From Lentibacillus daqui (GTDB taxonomy: Bacteria > Bacillota > Bacilli > Bacillales > Amphibacillaceae): DNA of 64,000 nucleotides. The stretch's first letter is position 1. Each line of letters starts with the position of its first letter. The notes beneath the pieces are model-generated. The model was not told the DNA's origin. It saw only the letters and a list, made by a program, of their open reading frames with translations, and ran no database searches. Shown one piece after another: positions 42,027-50,755 of the stretch. Position numbers and translations under genes: made by a program. Location of the stretch: assembly GCF_027186265.1 (NCBI RefSeq), contig NZ_CP114176.1:1178001-1242000 (forward strand), read 5' to 3'.

Positions 42027-42869
42027 ATGAATATAGCTGTCATGACTGATAGCACAGCATATATACCTGCTCACACCAGGGAGGAATTAAATATTCATAT
42101 GATTCCGCTTAGTGTCGTTTTTGGCGATACCTCTTATCGGGAAGAAATTGATATCACAACGCAGCAATTCTATGAAAAGGTACGAAAAGCTGATGAATTG
42201 CCAAAAACATCCCAACCATCGATTGGCTATATATCCGAAAAATTAACCGAACTCGCGAAGCATTATGATGCAGTAATTTCGATTCATTTATCTAGTGGTA
42301 TTAGTGGAACCATGAATGCTGTCGCCAGTGCAGGTGAAATGGTTGATGACATCGCTGTTCATACGTATGATTCCGAGTTAAGTTGTGCGGGACAAGCCTT
42401 CTATGTTTTGGAAGCGGTAAAAATGGTTGAGGAAAACAAAACACCGGAAGAAATACTTAAACGATTTGATGAAATGAAACAACATATACGTGCTTATTTT
42501 ATGGTAGACGATCTCAAGAACTTGCAACGAGGTGGCAGACTGAATAGTGCCCAAGCAATTGTCGGCAGTCTATTGCAGGTGAAACCAATTCTTCATTTCG
42601 TTGATAAAGTTATTGTTCCGTTTGAAAAAATACGCACACGAAAAAAAGCGTTAAATCGGATTGTTGGTATGATGGAAGATGATCTGGAGAAAGGTAAGTC
42701 ATTGAAAGTTGTTATCATCCATGCCAACTGCCAACAAGCAGCTGAAGAATGGCGAAATCGAATAAGTGCAAACCACCCCGGATTGGACATCTCCATTGGA
42801 TATTTTGGTCCAGTTATTGGCACCCACTTGGGAGAGGGAGCAATTGGTATGACGTGGTATGTCAAATGA
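42027..42869 (+). CDS. degV: DegV family fatty acid-binding protein
   Basis: A 280-aa DegV-fold protein that binds a fatty acid (often as a kinase partner, FakB). It shows MNIAVMTDSTAYIP at the start, TSQPSIGYISEKL, ISIHLSSGISGTMNAV with the carboxylate-binding Ser, and LKNLQRGGRLNSAQAIVG. ATG 42027 follows GAGAGGAGGGAAAGATT. It keeps the B. subtilis position after degU. Confidence 0.92.
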   Translation: MNIAVMTDSTAYIPAHTREELNIHMIPLSVVFGDTSYREEIDITTQQFYEKVRKADELPKTSQPSIGYISEKLTELAKHYDAVISIHLSSGISGTMNAVASAGEMVDDIAVHTYDSELSCAGQAFYVLEAVKMVEENKTPEEILKRFDEMKQHIRAYFMVDDLKNLQRGGRLNSAQAIVGSLLQVKPILHFVDKVIVPFEKIRTRKKALNRIVGMMEDDLEKGKSLKVVIIHANCQQAAEEWRNRISANHPGLDISIGYFGPVIGTHLGEGAIGMTWYVK

Positions 42870-43166
42870 AGATTCGATAAAGTGAAACTGTATTCATTGG
42901 AGGGTTCCTTCCCTCCCCCAATGATCCAGGGGAACAAAGGCTAAATTCGCAACGTCCTGTTGCAACGCCTTTGTGACCTGCCTCGTTTAGTCCCGAACGA
43001 ATGCGTCAATAACCTCTGAACTAACCTTTGAAGACAAGGTTAGTTCCTTCATCATATTGTTTAAATCCATTCATTTTGAACCTAGTTAACTACAGGCTTT
43101 TTATCCGTTGAACTAACCGTTATCAATTTCTACTTTTACTATATATAAATAATAGGAGCGTGAAAA
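42870..43166. repeat. Cluster of hairpins between degV and comFA
   Basis: This 297-bp gap holds three perfect or near-perfect hairpins: TCATTGG/CCAATGA (42894-42924); a two-step stem ACAAAGGC/GCCTTTGT with the inner GCAAC/GTTGC (42934-42974); and GAACTAACCTT/AAGGTTAGTTC (43018-43046). GAACTAACC occurs again at about 43110. None has a U-tract; the middle one looks like a palindromic repeat unit. Confidence 0.6.
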
Positions 43167-44567
43167 ATGGCTTCAGAAACTACAAATCAGTTAGCCAATC
43201 AATTTGCGGGGAAATTATTATTACGTAGTGAAATTCCATTGAGTGAGGATGTGTTTCAACATTGCGTTTCATCAGGAAATTTTACAGCGGTATCTTCCAT
43301 CAGCAAAAATCTATTGTATTGCCAATGTAATCGATGTGGGAATAGGGAACCCGGTTTATTTGCCAAAATACCCTGCCAAATCTGTCATAGAGAACATCAT
43401 TATTGTCGTAAGTGTATTGAAATGGGAAGAGTTATGGAATGTGAGCCACTGTATTACTGGAATGGAGATCAACCGGCTTGGGCGACACCAGCTGATCCTT
43501 GTTCCTGGGATGGAGAGCTTACCGATAAACAACAGTTGGCAGCTGATCGTATTACCCAGGCAATTGTTTCACAGGAGAAGGAACTGTTAATTTGGGCGGT
43601 TTGTGGGGCGGGGAAAACGGAAATGCTTTTCCCCGGGATTACAAAGGCGCTTCAGTCAGGTAAACGTGTATGTTTAGCAACGCCAAGGGCAGATGTAGTA
43701 CGAGAACTGTTACCGCGATTTAGACAGGTATTTGCCGGGGTATCGATTCAGGGGTTGTATGGTGGCAGCGATGAAAAGGAAAAAGTTGCCCAACTAATCC
43801 TTTCCACAACCCATCAGTTGCTTCGATTTCGTCAAGCGTTTGATGTCTTGATTATTGATGAAATTGACGCCTTTCCTTACCACAAAGATCCCTCCCTATC
43901 ATTTGCTGCCAATCGTTCCCGAAAGCAGATCAGTACAATGATTTATTTAACAGCTACTCCCAGGAAAGAACAACGTAGAAGAATGCTCCAAAAACAACTG
44001 AACCACATGTTTGTGCCGACCCGTTTTCACGGTTATCCACTTCCTGTACCTTCTCTGAAGATGTGTCGGACTTTAAAAAAAGATTTGGCAAGACCCGCAC
44101 CACCGAAATTGTTAACGGAATGGCTAAAACAGCGTGTAAATCCTGAACGCCAACTTTTGTTATTTGTACCAACAATTGAACTGGCCGAAAAATTGGAAAT
44201 GGTGCTTGCCAGGAAGTTCATCCAACTTGGGTGGTTGCCTAGCAAACAAGCTATCACGTTTGTACATGCATCTGATCCGGATCGGGAAGAAAAGGTGCAA
44301 CAATTCAGACGGAAAGAAACCTTTATGTTACTTACCACCACGATTCTCGAACGTGGCGTTACCTTTCCTTCCGTAGATGTTGTGGTGCTGGATGCCGGGC
44401 ATGATGTATTTGATGAAGCGGCGTTAGTACAAATAGCCGGTCGTGCAGGTAGAAGTCCCGATGACCCAACCGGAGAAGTATTGTTCATTCATGACGGTAA
44501 AACGGACGCGATGGTTGAGGCAGTTTCATCCGTTAAAGCTATGAATAAACGGGGAGGCTTTCGCTGA
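43167..44567 (+). CDS. comFA: DNA uptake ATPase ComFA
   Basis: A 466-aa DEAD-box-like helicase/translocase that drives inward DNA transport during competence. It starts with a four-Cys zinc finger (YCQCNRCGN and IPCQICHREHHYCRKC). Then come the Walker A VCGAGKTEMLFPGI, the DEAD-box variant LIIDEIDAFPYHKD, TATPRKEQRR (motif III) and ERGVTFPSVDVVVLDA with QIAGRAGRSPDDP (motif VI). ATG 43167 follows AGGAGCGTGAAAA. The frame overlaps comFC by one base (TGATG); comFB, which sits between them in B. subtilis, is missing. Confidence 0.95.
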   Translation: MASETTNQLANQFAGKLLLRSEIPLSEDVFQHCVSSGNFTAVSSISKNLLYCQCNRCGNREPGLFAKIPCQICHREHHYCRKCIEMGRVMECEPLYYWNGDQPAWATPADPCSWDGELTDKQQLAADRITQAIVSQEKELLIWAVCGAGKTEMLFPGITKALQSGKRVCLATPRADVVRELLPRFRQVFAGVSIQGLYGGSDEKEKVAQLILSTTHQLLRFRQAFDVLIIDEIDAFPYHKDPSLSFAANRSRKQISTMIYLTATPRKEQRRRMLQKQLNHMFVPTRFHGYPLPVPSLKMCRTLKKDLARPAPPKLLTEWLKQRVNPERQLLLFVPTIELAEKLEMVLARKFIQLGWLPSKQAITFVHASDPDREEKVQQFRRKETFMLLTTTILERGVTFPSVDVVVLDAGHDVFDEAALVQIAGRAGRSPDDPTGEVLFIHDGKTDAMVEAVSSVKAMNKRGGFR

Positions 44568-45250
44568 TGTTTTGTTTATGGTGCAATCAACAGATCATTC
44601 TGGATTTGAACTGGAGCAAGTTGCTGTTTTTATCCAAGCAGAGACACCTTTGCCAGACATGTCAACAACAATTAAAACCACTGACCGGAAAGCGTTGCAG
44701 CCGTTGCAGTCGAATGTGTGATGATCCAGTATGTAATGACTGTAAACAATGGGCAACGTACTATTATGATAGGGATGTTTTAACGAGAAATTATTCTGTC
44801 TTTGTTTATAATGACGTCATCCAGGACATCGTGACCAAATGGAAATACCGGGGAGATTATGTGTTGGGAAACATTTTTAAACAGTATATCTATCAAACAT
44901 ATAAACAACATAAATCTTCATTACCGGATCAAATAATAACTGTGCCAATCCCACTAAGTGGACAGCGACTGCTGGAGCGAGGATTCAACCAGGCAAAAAT
45001 GCTGGCAAATTTTCTCCCGTTAAAGCAGGAAGAGTTGCTTCATCGACTTCATGGTGAAAAACAATCAAAGAAAACGAGAAAAGAACGCTTATCATCAAAA
45101 AATCCTTTTTATCTGTTGAAAAAGGTTAACAAACCAGTTCTGCTTGTCGATGATATATATACGACAGGAACAACATTGCGTCATGCAGCAAGTTTATTAA
45201 AGCAAAATGGTTGTCCTGATGTATATGCGTTAACATTAGTTCGCGGGTAA
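44567..45250 (+). CDS. comFC: Competence protein ComFC
   Basis: A 227-aa phosphoribosyltransferase-like protein needed for transformation. It has zinc-binding cysteines (MFCLWCNQ, HLCQTCQQ, KRCSRCSRMCDDPVCNDC), then ITVPIPLSGQRLLERGFNQA and the PRTase motif VLLVDDIYTTGTTLRHA. It is coupled to comFA. Downstream lie only flagellar relics. Confidence 0.93.
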   Translation: MFCLWCNQQIILDLNWSKLLFLSKQRHLCQTCQQQLKPLTGKRCSRCSRMCDDPVCNDCKQWATYYYDRDVLTRNYSVFVYNDVIQDIVTKWKYRGDYVLGNIFKQYIYQTYKQHKSSLPDQIITVPIPLSGQRLLERGFNQAKMLANFLPLKQEELLHRLHGEKQSKKTRKERLSSKNPFYLLKKVNKPVLLVDDIYTTGTTLRHAASLLKQNGCPDVYALTLVRG

Positions 45251-45312
45251 ATCTGTTTATATAAAGCGAAAAGTGCCGATCATAGATAAGTCAGAGGAAA
45301 GGCGGGATAGCG

Positions 45313-45580
45313 GTGAAAATCCATGGTTCGAATCATATCAACTTTAATACGTATCAACAGCAAATGCAAGAACAAACTGTGAATTCAAAAGATACAAAGT
45401 AATCTTGGTCATTTTGAAATATCGAATCAAACCAAGCAGCTTCAGAAAAATAGCCAGCCAGGTGCCAAACGCGCAAAATATGTTCAGGATATTAAACAAA
45501 CTATCGATTCCGGCGAATATCGTGTCAATCCGCAAAAAACGGCGAAAAAGATGATAGATTTTTGGAAAAAGCATCAATAA
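45313..45580 (+). pseudogene. flgM: Relic of flgM (anti-sigma factor), frameshifted
   Basis: GTG 45313 opens a FlgM-like N-terminus (KIHGSNHINFNTYQQQM) that stops at 45402. The C-terminal half continues in another frame (GHFEISNQTKQLQKNSQPGA and IDSGEYRVNPQKTAKKMIDF, then WKKHQ) to 45580. One small indel separates them; the combined length of about 89 codons is normal for FlgM. It holds the position of flgM after comFC in the B. subtilis order (yvyF is missing). Confidence 0.8.
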
Positions 45581-45591
45581 GGGAACCTGAA

Positions 45592-46070
45592 ATGCGAATA
45601 GGTGGATTAGCTTCGGGTATGAATATTGATGATTCAAATAAAACGTTTGGGGAGCTTCTGGATGAAATGCCTGAGTTAAGGTGGGGAAAACGCGAACTTC
45701 AATTATAACGGCATTAAAACATAACTTCCAAAGATAATTCATACACATTAAGTGACATTACGTACCAATTCAAGGATGTAACGGCAGGAAAGGTAACGCT
45801 AACGGTTACGAATGATGCCGACGCTGCCTTTTATTCCATTATGGAGTTTATTAACCAGTGTGTCAAAGCTGGTATGTCAATGTGGAAACCGGTGGCGAGA
45901 TTACTTCCTTTGGTAAACGGATGAAACAGTTAAACAAACAAATTGATACGTTTCAGGACCGGTTAACCCAAATCGAGGACCGGTATTGGCGTCAGTTTAC
46001 CGCAATGGAAAAAGCAATCTCACAAATGAATGAGCAATCTGATTATTTAATGCAGCAATTTGGTAATTGA
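45592..46070 (+). pseudogene. fliD: Relic of fliD (flagellar cap)
   Basis: The fragment starts with MRIGGLASGMNID, the conserved FliD N-terminus, then jumps to a middle-like NKTFGELLDEM and stops at 45708. A further frame reads SYTLSDITYQFKDVTAGKVT and NDADAAFYSIMEFIN (FliD core). The C-terminus FQDRLTQIEDRYWRQFTAME and QMNEQSDYLMQQFGN ends at 46070. Together about 160 codons survive of some 450-500. Internal deletion plus frameshifts make it non-functional. Confidence 0.85.
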
Positions 46071-46103
46071 AGGAGAAAAAACCATAACGAGACACAAGAA
46101 GGG

Positions 46104-46326
46104 GTGACATGTTAAGCCTTATCAGAATAATGCGATTAATACAGCATCCGGCGGTGAATTGACACTGATGCTGTACAATGGCTGTATTAAATTTATCAAG
46201 CAGACCATCAATGATTTAAACGAAAAAAATGATGAGGCGAAAAACAAAAATATTCATCAGACGTATATAAATCCATATGTCAATGTCGGTACAATGGACG
46301 GTATGTTTTTGGATCGAAAAAAATAG
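46104..46326 (+). pseudogene. fliS: Relic of fliS (flagellin chaperone)
   Basis: The plus frame KPYQNNAINTASGGELTLML then YNGCIKFIKQTINDL matches the FliS N-terminal helices. It has no intact start (frameshift at the ATG 46109 region). The reading then departs from FliS at about residue 60 and stops at 46326, so the C-terminal half is lost. Confidence 0.82.
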
Positions 46327-46410
46327 CTGTTTTGAACATATCCTTAAAGGGAAAGTGCGTGTTTGGCGTAGTCCGACAAGATGCTATTAAATTTTCCCGA
46401 CTATTTATTT

Positions 46411-46446
46411 GTTTAGGCAGGAATTAGGAAGGGTATTGTAGAATAA
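46411..46446 (+). promoter_or_regulatory. Overlapping SigB and SigH promoters of hpf
   Basis: GTTTAG (46411-46416), 14 bp, then GGGTAT (46431-46436) fits the SigB consensus. Overlapping it, GCAGGAATT (46417-46425), 12 bp and GTAGAATAA (46438-46446) fits SigH. B. subtilis yvyD (hpf) is known to be driven by the same two sigma factors. Confidence 0.78.
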
Positions 46447-46478
46447 GAAGTACATAAGAATAAAAGGAGGACACTTTT

Positions 46479-47042
46479 ATGAATTACAACATTCGTGGTG
46501 AAAATATTGAAGTGACTGGGGCCATACGTGACTATGTGCAAAAGAAAATTGGTAAGCTGGAACGATATTTTGATACACCACCAACATCAGAAGTGCATGT
46601 TAATTTAAGTGTCTATCATGATGAGCAGCGCATTGAGGTGACCATTCCAATGACGGATTTATTACTTCGTGCCGAGGAGCAACATGTGGATCTGTACGCT
46701 GCCATCGACCTTGTAGTTGACAAACTGGAGCGTCAAATAAGGAAATATAAAACAAAGGTAAATCGTAAATCCCGGCAAAATGGTTCACCAAAGCATATAT
46801 TTGCCGAAATGGAAAAAGAAACGAAAGCAAATGAGTTCGATGAAGATGAAGATGATAATGAAATAGATATTGTCCGAACAAAACGATTTAATCTTAAGCC
46901 GATGGATTCAGAAGAAGCAGTCCTGCAAATGGATATGCTTGGCCATGCATTTTATGTCTTTACAAATGCGGTTTCCGGTGATACAAACGTCGTTTACCGG
47001 CGTAAAGATGGGAAATATGGATTAATCGAACCAAATAGTTAA
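46479..47042 (+). CDS. hpf: Ribosome hibernation promoting factor (long form)
   Basis: A 187-aa long HPF that dimerises 70S ribosomes to 100S in resting or stressed cells. The N-terminal S30AE/YfiA domain begins MNYNIRGENIEVTGAIRDYV; a charged linker follows (NEFDEDEDDNEIDIV), and the C-terminal dimerisation domain is KRFNLKPMDSEEAVLQMDML with HAFYVFTNAVSGDTNVVYRR. ATG 46479 follows AAAGGAGGACACTTTT. The gene survived the collapse of the flagellar block before it. Confidence 0.95.
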   Translation: MNYNIRGENIEVTGAIRDYVQKKIGKLERYFDTPPTSEVHVNLSVYHDEQRIEVTIPMTDLLLRAEEQHVDLYAAIDLVVDKLERQIRKYKTKVNRKSRQNGSPKHIFAEMEKETKANEFDEDEDDNEIDIVRTKRFNLKPMDSEEAVLQMDMLGHAFYVFTNAVSGDTNVVYRRKDGKYGLIEPNS

Positions 47043-47052
47043 ACGGGATAGT

Positions 47053-47085
47053 AAAAAGGCTGACAAAGGAGTCAGCCTTTTTTTA
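47053..47085 (+). terminator. Terminator of hpf
   Basis: AAAAAGGCTGAC pairs with GTCAGCCTTTTT, followed by more Ts. Confidence 0.9.
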
Positions 47086-47430
47086 ATGGGAAAGTAAGGA
47101 TGAATTTTGGGTTATTGTTAGTATTGTTTAGCAAGACGGAAAAAATCGGACCCCAAGGGCGATTTTTAATTTCTGTTTTCTGCCCTACTGCTGCAGTTTT
47201 GTAAAGCAATAAGAAAAAATGTCGTAATTTGTCGATCAATATACTGAAATTTTGTTTTGGGCATGAAAAATGAAGCGGAAATCGAGTTTTTAATGAAAAT
47301 ACATGTCGAATTTTGTTGTTTTTTAGCAAAAAACTGTCGAATTGAATGCCAAAATTGAAAAATGGCAATTGGTCTATTTGTTCTTTTTCATGGTATAAGT
47401 AATATACAGAAATGCGAAGGAGGATTACAT
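47086..47430 (+). other. Intergenic region with Spo0A-box-like motifs
   Basis: About 345 bp without a gene. It contains TGTCGAA at 47304-47310 and 47335-47341 and TTTGTCGAT at 47228-47236, all on the plus strand and all close to the 0A-box core. Nothing else is recognised. Confidence 0.45.
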
Positions 47431-47592
47431 ATGAACCATCAAGATTCGATTGCGTTTGATGCGCTTGTTGTAAAAGTACAGCAACACGAAGAAACGATTA
47501 CTCAATTAATGGAAATGGTGGCGACGACAAACCGGAAAATGATGGAACTATCACGTAAGTATGATAAAGAACATCACTATACACTCTCATGA
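47431..47592 (+). CDS. Small hypothetical protein, 53 aa
   Basis: A 53-aa helical peptide begins MNHQDSIAFDALVVKVQQHE and contains ETITQLMEMVATTNRKMMEL, then a basic, His-rich tail. ATG 47431 follows a strong GAAGGAGGATTACAT; the upstream in-frame start at 47362 lacks a ribosome site. It is closed by a strong terminator. Family unknown. It stands between hpf and secA, with Spo0A-like boxes upstream. Confidence 0.65.
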   Translation: MNHQDSIAFDALVVKVQQHEETITQLMEMVATTNRKMMELSRKYDKEHHYTLS

Positions 47593-47653
47593 GTTCCACG
47601 CAACACCAGCCTCTGATTTTCCACTATGTTTCCTCGAAAGGTATCTTCACGAA

Positions 47654-47690
47654 CAAAAAACAGCCCGGCACCGGGCTGTTTTTTGTTTTC
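47654..47690 (+). terminator. Terminator of 53-aa gene
   Basis: AAAAAACAGCCCGG pairs with CCGGGCTGTTTTTT. Strong and symmetric. Confidence 0.9.
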
Positions 47691-47790
47691 ATAGGCGCCC
47701 AAACATGCAAATGACGAACATATGATAGACGATTCAGTTGTCACTTTTATGAAGAAAGTGTTATTATTGATCATGGACTATCGTAGTATA

Positions 47791-47936
47791 AGGGTGTGTT
47801 CAAAAAGGAGGATAAAAAAATCGAGGCCGGCTAAGGTCTCGGGCGTTCTGTTGCTACGCCGACAATAGTACGTCGAATTTCGGGACAGTTGAAATTCGAA
47901 ATGTCATTTTTACCCGGATGTTTTGAACAGTCTCTT
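47791..47936 (+). mobile_element. MITE-like element, copy C (diverged)
   Basis: A 146-bp diverged copy ahead of secA. Left end GGGTGTGTTCAAAAAGGAGG; right end TTTTGAACAGTCTC. The short core GAAATTCGAA is kept; the middle differs from A and D. The flanks TATAA and TTTAA agree at four of five positions. Confidence 0.65.
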
Positions 47937-47973
47937 TAAGTGACGATTTTTACCTTGCGAGGAGCGTTTTATT

Positions 47974-50487
47974 ATGCCAGGATTATTGCAAAAAATTTTT
48001 GGTGATGGAAATCAAAAACAACTTAACAAATATCAAAAAACAGTAGATAAGATAGATGCATTAGAACCAGAATATGAAAAATTTACCGATGATGATTTAA
48101 AAAATAAGACGGAAGAATTTAAGGAGCGGTATCAGAACGGCGAATCACTTGACGACATGTTGGTAGAGGCATATGCCGTTGTACGGGAAGCCTCCAAACG
48201 TGTCCTTGGTATGCGTCCGTTTCCGGTTCAATTACTAGGTGCGGTTGCTCTTCACGAAGGAAATATAGCCGAAATGAAAACCGGGGAAGGGAAAACACTC
48301 GCTTCAACATTGCCAGCCTATTTAAATGCACTTTCCGGTAAAGGGGTTCATATTGTAACCGTTAATGACTATCTGGCTGACCGTGATGCACGGGAAATGG
48401 GAGAGTTATTCGGATTTCTCGGTTTGACAGTAGGTTTAAACGGTAACGGGCTGTCAAAAGAAGAAAAACGGGATGCTTATTATTGTGATATCACATATGG
48501 AACCAATAATGAGTATGGATTTGATTACCTGCGTGATAACATGGTGCTTTACAAAGAGGAGATGGTACAACGTCCGCTCAATTTTGCTATCATTGACGAG
48601 GTCGACTCCATTTTGATTGATGAAGCGAGAACGCCATTAATTATTTCTGGCTCAGCGCAAAAGTCTGCCTCGATGTACCAACAGGCAAATTCCTTTGTCA
48701 GTACGTTGAAAAATGAAACTGATTATACGTATGACGAGAAGACGAAGGGTGTACAATTGACAGAGGAAGGGATCAATAAGGCAGAACGTTATTTTTCGAT
48801 TGATAACCTGTTTGATTTAAATCACGTCACATTGACCCATCATATCAACCAAGCATTGAAGGCACATGTTTCCATGCATCGAGATACGGATTACGTGGTT
48901 CAGGAAGGCGAGGTTGTCATTGTTGATCAATTTACTGGCCGACTGATGAAAGGCCGTCGTTATAGTGATGGCCTTCATCAGGCAATTGAGGCGAAAGAGG
49001 GTCTGCAAATTCAAAATGAAAGCATGACCCTTGCATCCATTACCTTCCAAAATTATTTCCGGATGTATCAGAAGCTGTCCGGGATGACTGGTACAGCAAA
49101 AACGGAGGAAGAGGAATTTCGCAGCATTTATAATATGGATGTTATTACGATTCCAACCAATAAACCAATTATCCGTGAGGACCGGGCCGATTTAATTTAT
49201 AAAACAATGGATGGCAAGTTTAAGGCGGTTGCAGAAGATATTAAGGAGCGGCATGAAAAAGGACAGCCTGTTCTAGTTGGAACTGTAGCTGTTGAAACAT
49301 CAGAATTAATCTCCAACTTGCTAAAGCGAATGGGTGTTAAACATGATGTCTTAAATGCCAAAAACCACTTTAGAGAAGCGGAAATTATTGAGAATGCCGG
49401 TGAGAAAGGCGCTGTAACAATTGCTACCAATATGGCCGGACGTGGAACAGATATTAAACTTGGTGAAGGCGTCAAGGAACTTGGCGGACTGGCGGTCATC
49501 GGTACGGAGCGGCATGAGTCACGCCGGATTGATAATCAGTTGCGTGGTCGTTCCGGACGACAAGGCGACCCAGGAATTACACAGTTTTATTTATCCATGG
49601 AAGATGAGTTAATGCGCCGATTTGGTTCTGATAATCTCCGTTCAATGATGGAGCGGCTGGGGATGGATGATACACAGCCAATTGAAAGCAAAATGGTTTC
49701 CAGGGCAGTTGAATCCGCGCAAAAACGAGTAGAGGGTAATAACTTTGATGCACGTAAAACGGTGTTATCCTATGATGATGTGCTTCGTGAACAGCGGGAA
49801 ATCATTTACAAGCAACGGTTTGACGTGATTGACTCAGAAAATTTACGGGAAATCATTGAAGGAATGATCCAATCTACCGTTGAACGTGTCGTCCAGTCAC
49901 ACACAGCAGATGATTTGGATGAAAACTGGGAATTAACTGCAATTGTTGATTATTTACATGGAAACCTATTGGATCCGGAAGATATTTCAGCAGATGATTT
50001 GCTTGGTAAAGAACCAGAGGAAATGGTTGAGCAAATCATGGAGATTCTGAAAAGGAAATATGATGAGAAAGAAGAAGAAATATCACCGGAACAAATGCGC
50101 GAATTTGAAAAAGTCATTTTGCTGCGGACAGTTGATAGCAAATGGATGGATCATATCGATCAGATGGATCAATTACGACAAGGTATCCATTTACGAGCAT
50201 ATGGGCAAAATGATCCTTTACAGGAGTATCAGGCGGAAGGATTCCACATGTTTGAACAAATGGTCACAGCAATTGAGGAAGAAGTCTCCAAATATGTGAT
50301 GAAGGCACAAATTCGCCAAAACCTACAGCGACAGGAAGTTGTCAAAAACACCCAAGCAGTTTCCGGTGGAGAAGATAATGATAAAAAGAAATCAAAAAAA
50401 CCGTATGTGAAAAAAGAACGTATAGGTAGGAATGACCCATGTCCATGCGGAAGCGGCAAAAAATATAAAAATTGCCATGGTCGCTAA
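47974..50487 (+). CDS. secA: Preprotein translocase ATPase SecA
   Basis: An 837-aa SecA, the motor that pushes secretory proteins through SecYEG. NBD1 has MKTGEGKTLASTLPAY (Walker A) and FAIIDEVDSILIDEARTPL (Walker B). The preprotein-crosslinking and scaffold domains follow, NBD2 has NMAGRGTDIKLG, and the C-terminal zinc SEC-C motif is NDPCPCGSGKKYKNCHG. ATG 47974 follows GCGAGGAGCGTTTT. Length is normal for Bacillus. A MITE-like element lies 38 bp upstream. Confidence 0.97.
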   Translation: MPGLLQKIFGDGNQKQLNKYQKTVDKIDALEPEYEKFTDDDLKNKTEEFKERYQNGESLDDMLVEAYAVVREASKRVLGMRPFPVQLLGAVALHEGNIAEMKTGEGKTLASTLPAYLNALSGKGVHIVTVNDYLADRDAREMGELFGFLGLTVGLNGNGLSKEEKRDAYYCDITYGTNNEYGFDYLRDNMVLYKEEMVQRPLNFAIIDEVDSILIDEARTPLIISGSAQKSASMYQQANSFVSTLKNETDYTYDEKTKGVQLTEEGINKAERYFSIDNLFDLNHVTLTHHINQALKAHVSMHRDTDYVVQEGEVVIVDQFTGRLMKGRRYSDGLHQAIEAKEGLQIQNESMTLASITFQNYFRMYQKLSGMTGTAKTEEEEFRSIYNMDVITIPTNKPIIREDRADLIYKTMDGKFKAVAEDIKERHEKGQPVLVGTVAVETSELISNLLKRMGVKHDVLNAKNHFREAEIIENAGEKGAVTIATNMAGRGTDIKLGEGVKELGGLAVIGTERHESRRIDNQLRGRSGRQGDPGITQFYLSMEDELMRRFGSDNLRSMMERLGMDDTQPIESKMVSRAVESAQKRVEGNNFDARKTVLSYDDVLREQREIIYKQRFDVIDSENLREIIEGMIQSTVERVVQSHTADDLDENWELTAIVDYLHGNLLDPEDISADDLLGKEPEEMVEQIMEILKRKYDEKEEEISPEQMREFEKVILLRTVDSKWMDHIDQMDQLRQGIHLRAYGQNDPLQEYQAEGFHMFEQMVTAIEEEVSKYVMKAQIRQNLQRQEVVKNTQAVSGGEDNDKKKSKKPYVKKERIGRNDPCPCGSGKKYKNCHGR

Positions 50488-50530
50488 GGATGGAAATAGA
50501 TAGACAAGGCCGAAGCGCTCACGCAATAGC

Positions 50531-50565
50531 TCAAAAACACTCCCGAATCAAGGGAGTGTTTTTCC
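50531..50565 (+). terminator. Terminator of secA
   Basis: AAAAACACTCCC pairs with GGGAGTGTTTTT. Confidence 0.85.
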
Positions 50566-50585
50566 GAGAATATACAAAACTAATA

Positions 50586-50736
50586 GGGGTGTTCAAAAGG
50601 AGGGTAAAAAGGACCAAGAGGTTCAAGGCGGCGTAGCTTTGAGCACCGGAGTGTACATAGAGGTACATGAGGAGCGGAAAAGCAAGCCAACGCTGAAATT
50701 CGAAGCGTCATTTTTACCGGACTTTTTGAATTTCCT
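50586..50736 (+). mobile_element. MITE-like element, copy D
   Basis: A 151-bp copy between secA and prfB, very similar to copy A (interior CTTTGAGCACCGGAGTGTAC, core GAAATTCGAA). It is flanked by the 5-bp direct repeat TAATA (50581-50585 and 50738-50742, with C before each). It ends 20 bp before the prfB start. Confidence 0.78.
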
Positions 50737-50755
50737 CTAATAATGAGGTGACAGG

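Noticed and set aside
45344..45748. 134-aa minus-strand frame over the flagellar relics
   Set aside because: It runs antisense to recognisable FlgM and FliD remnants and has no ribosome site or known domain.
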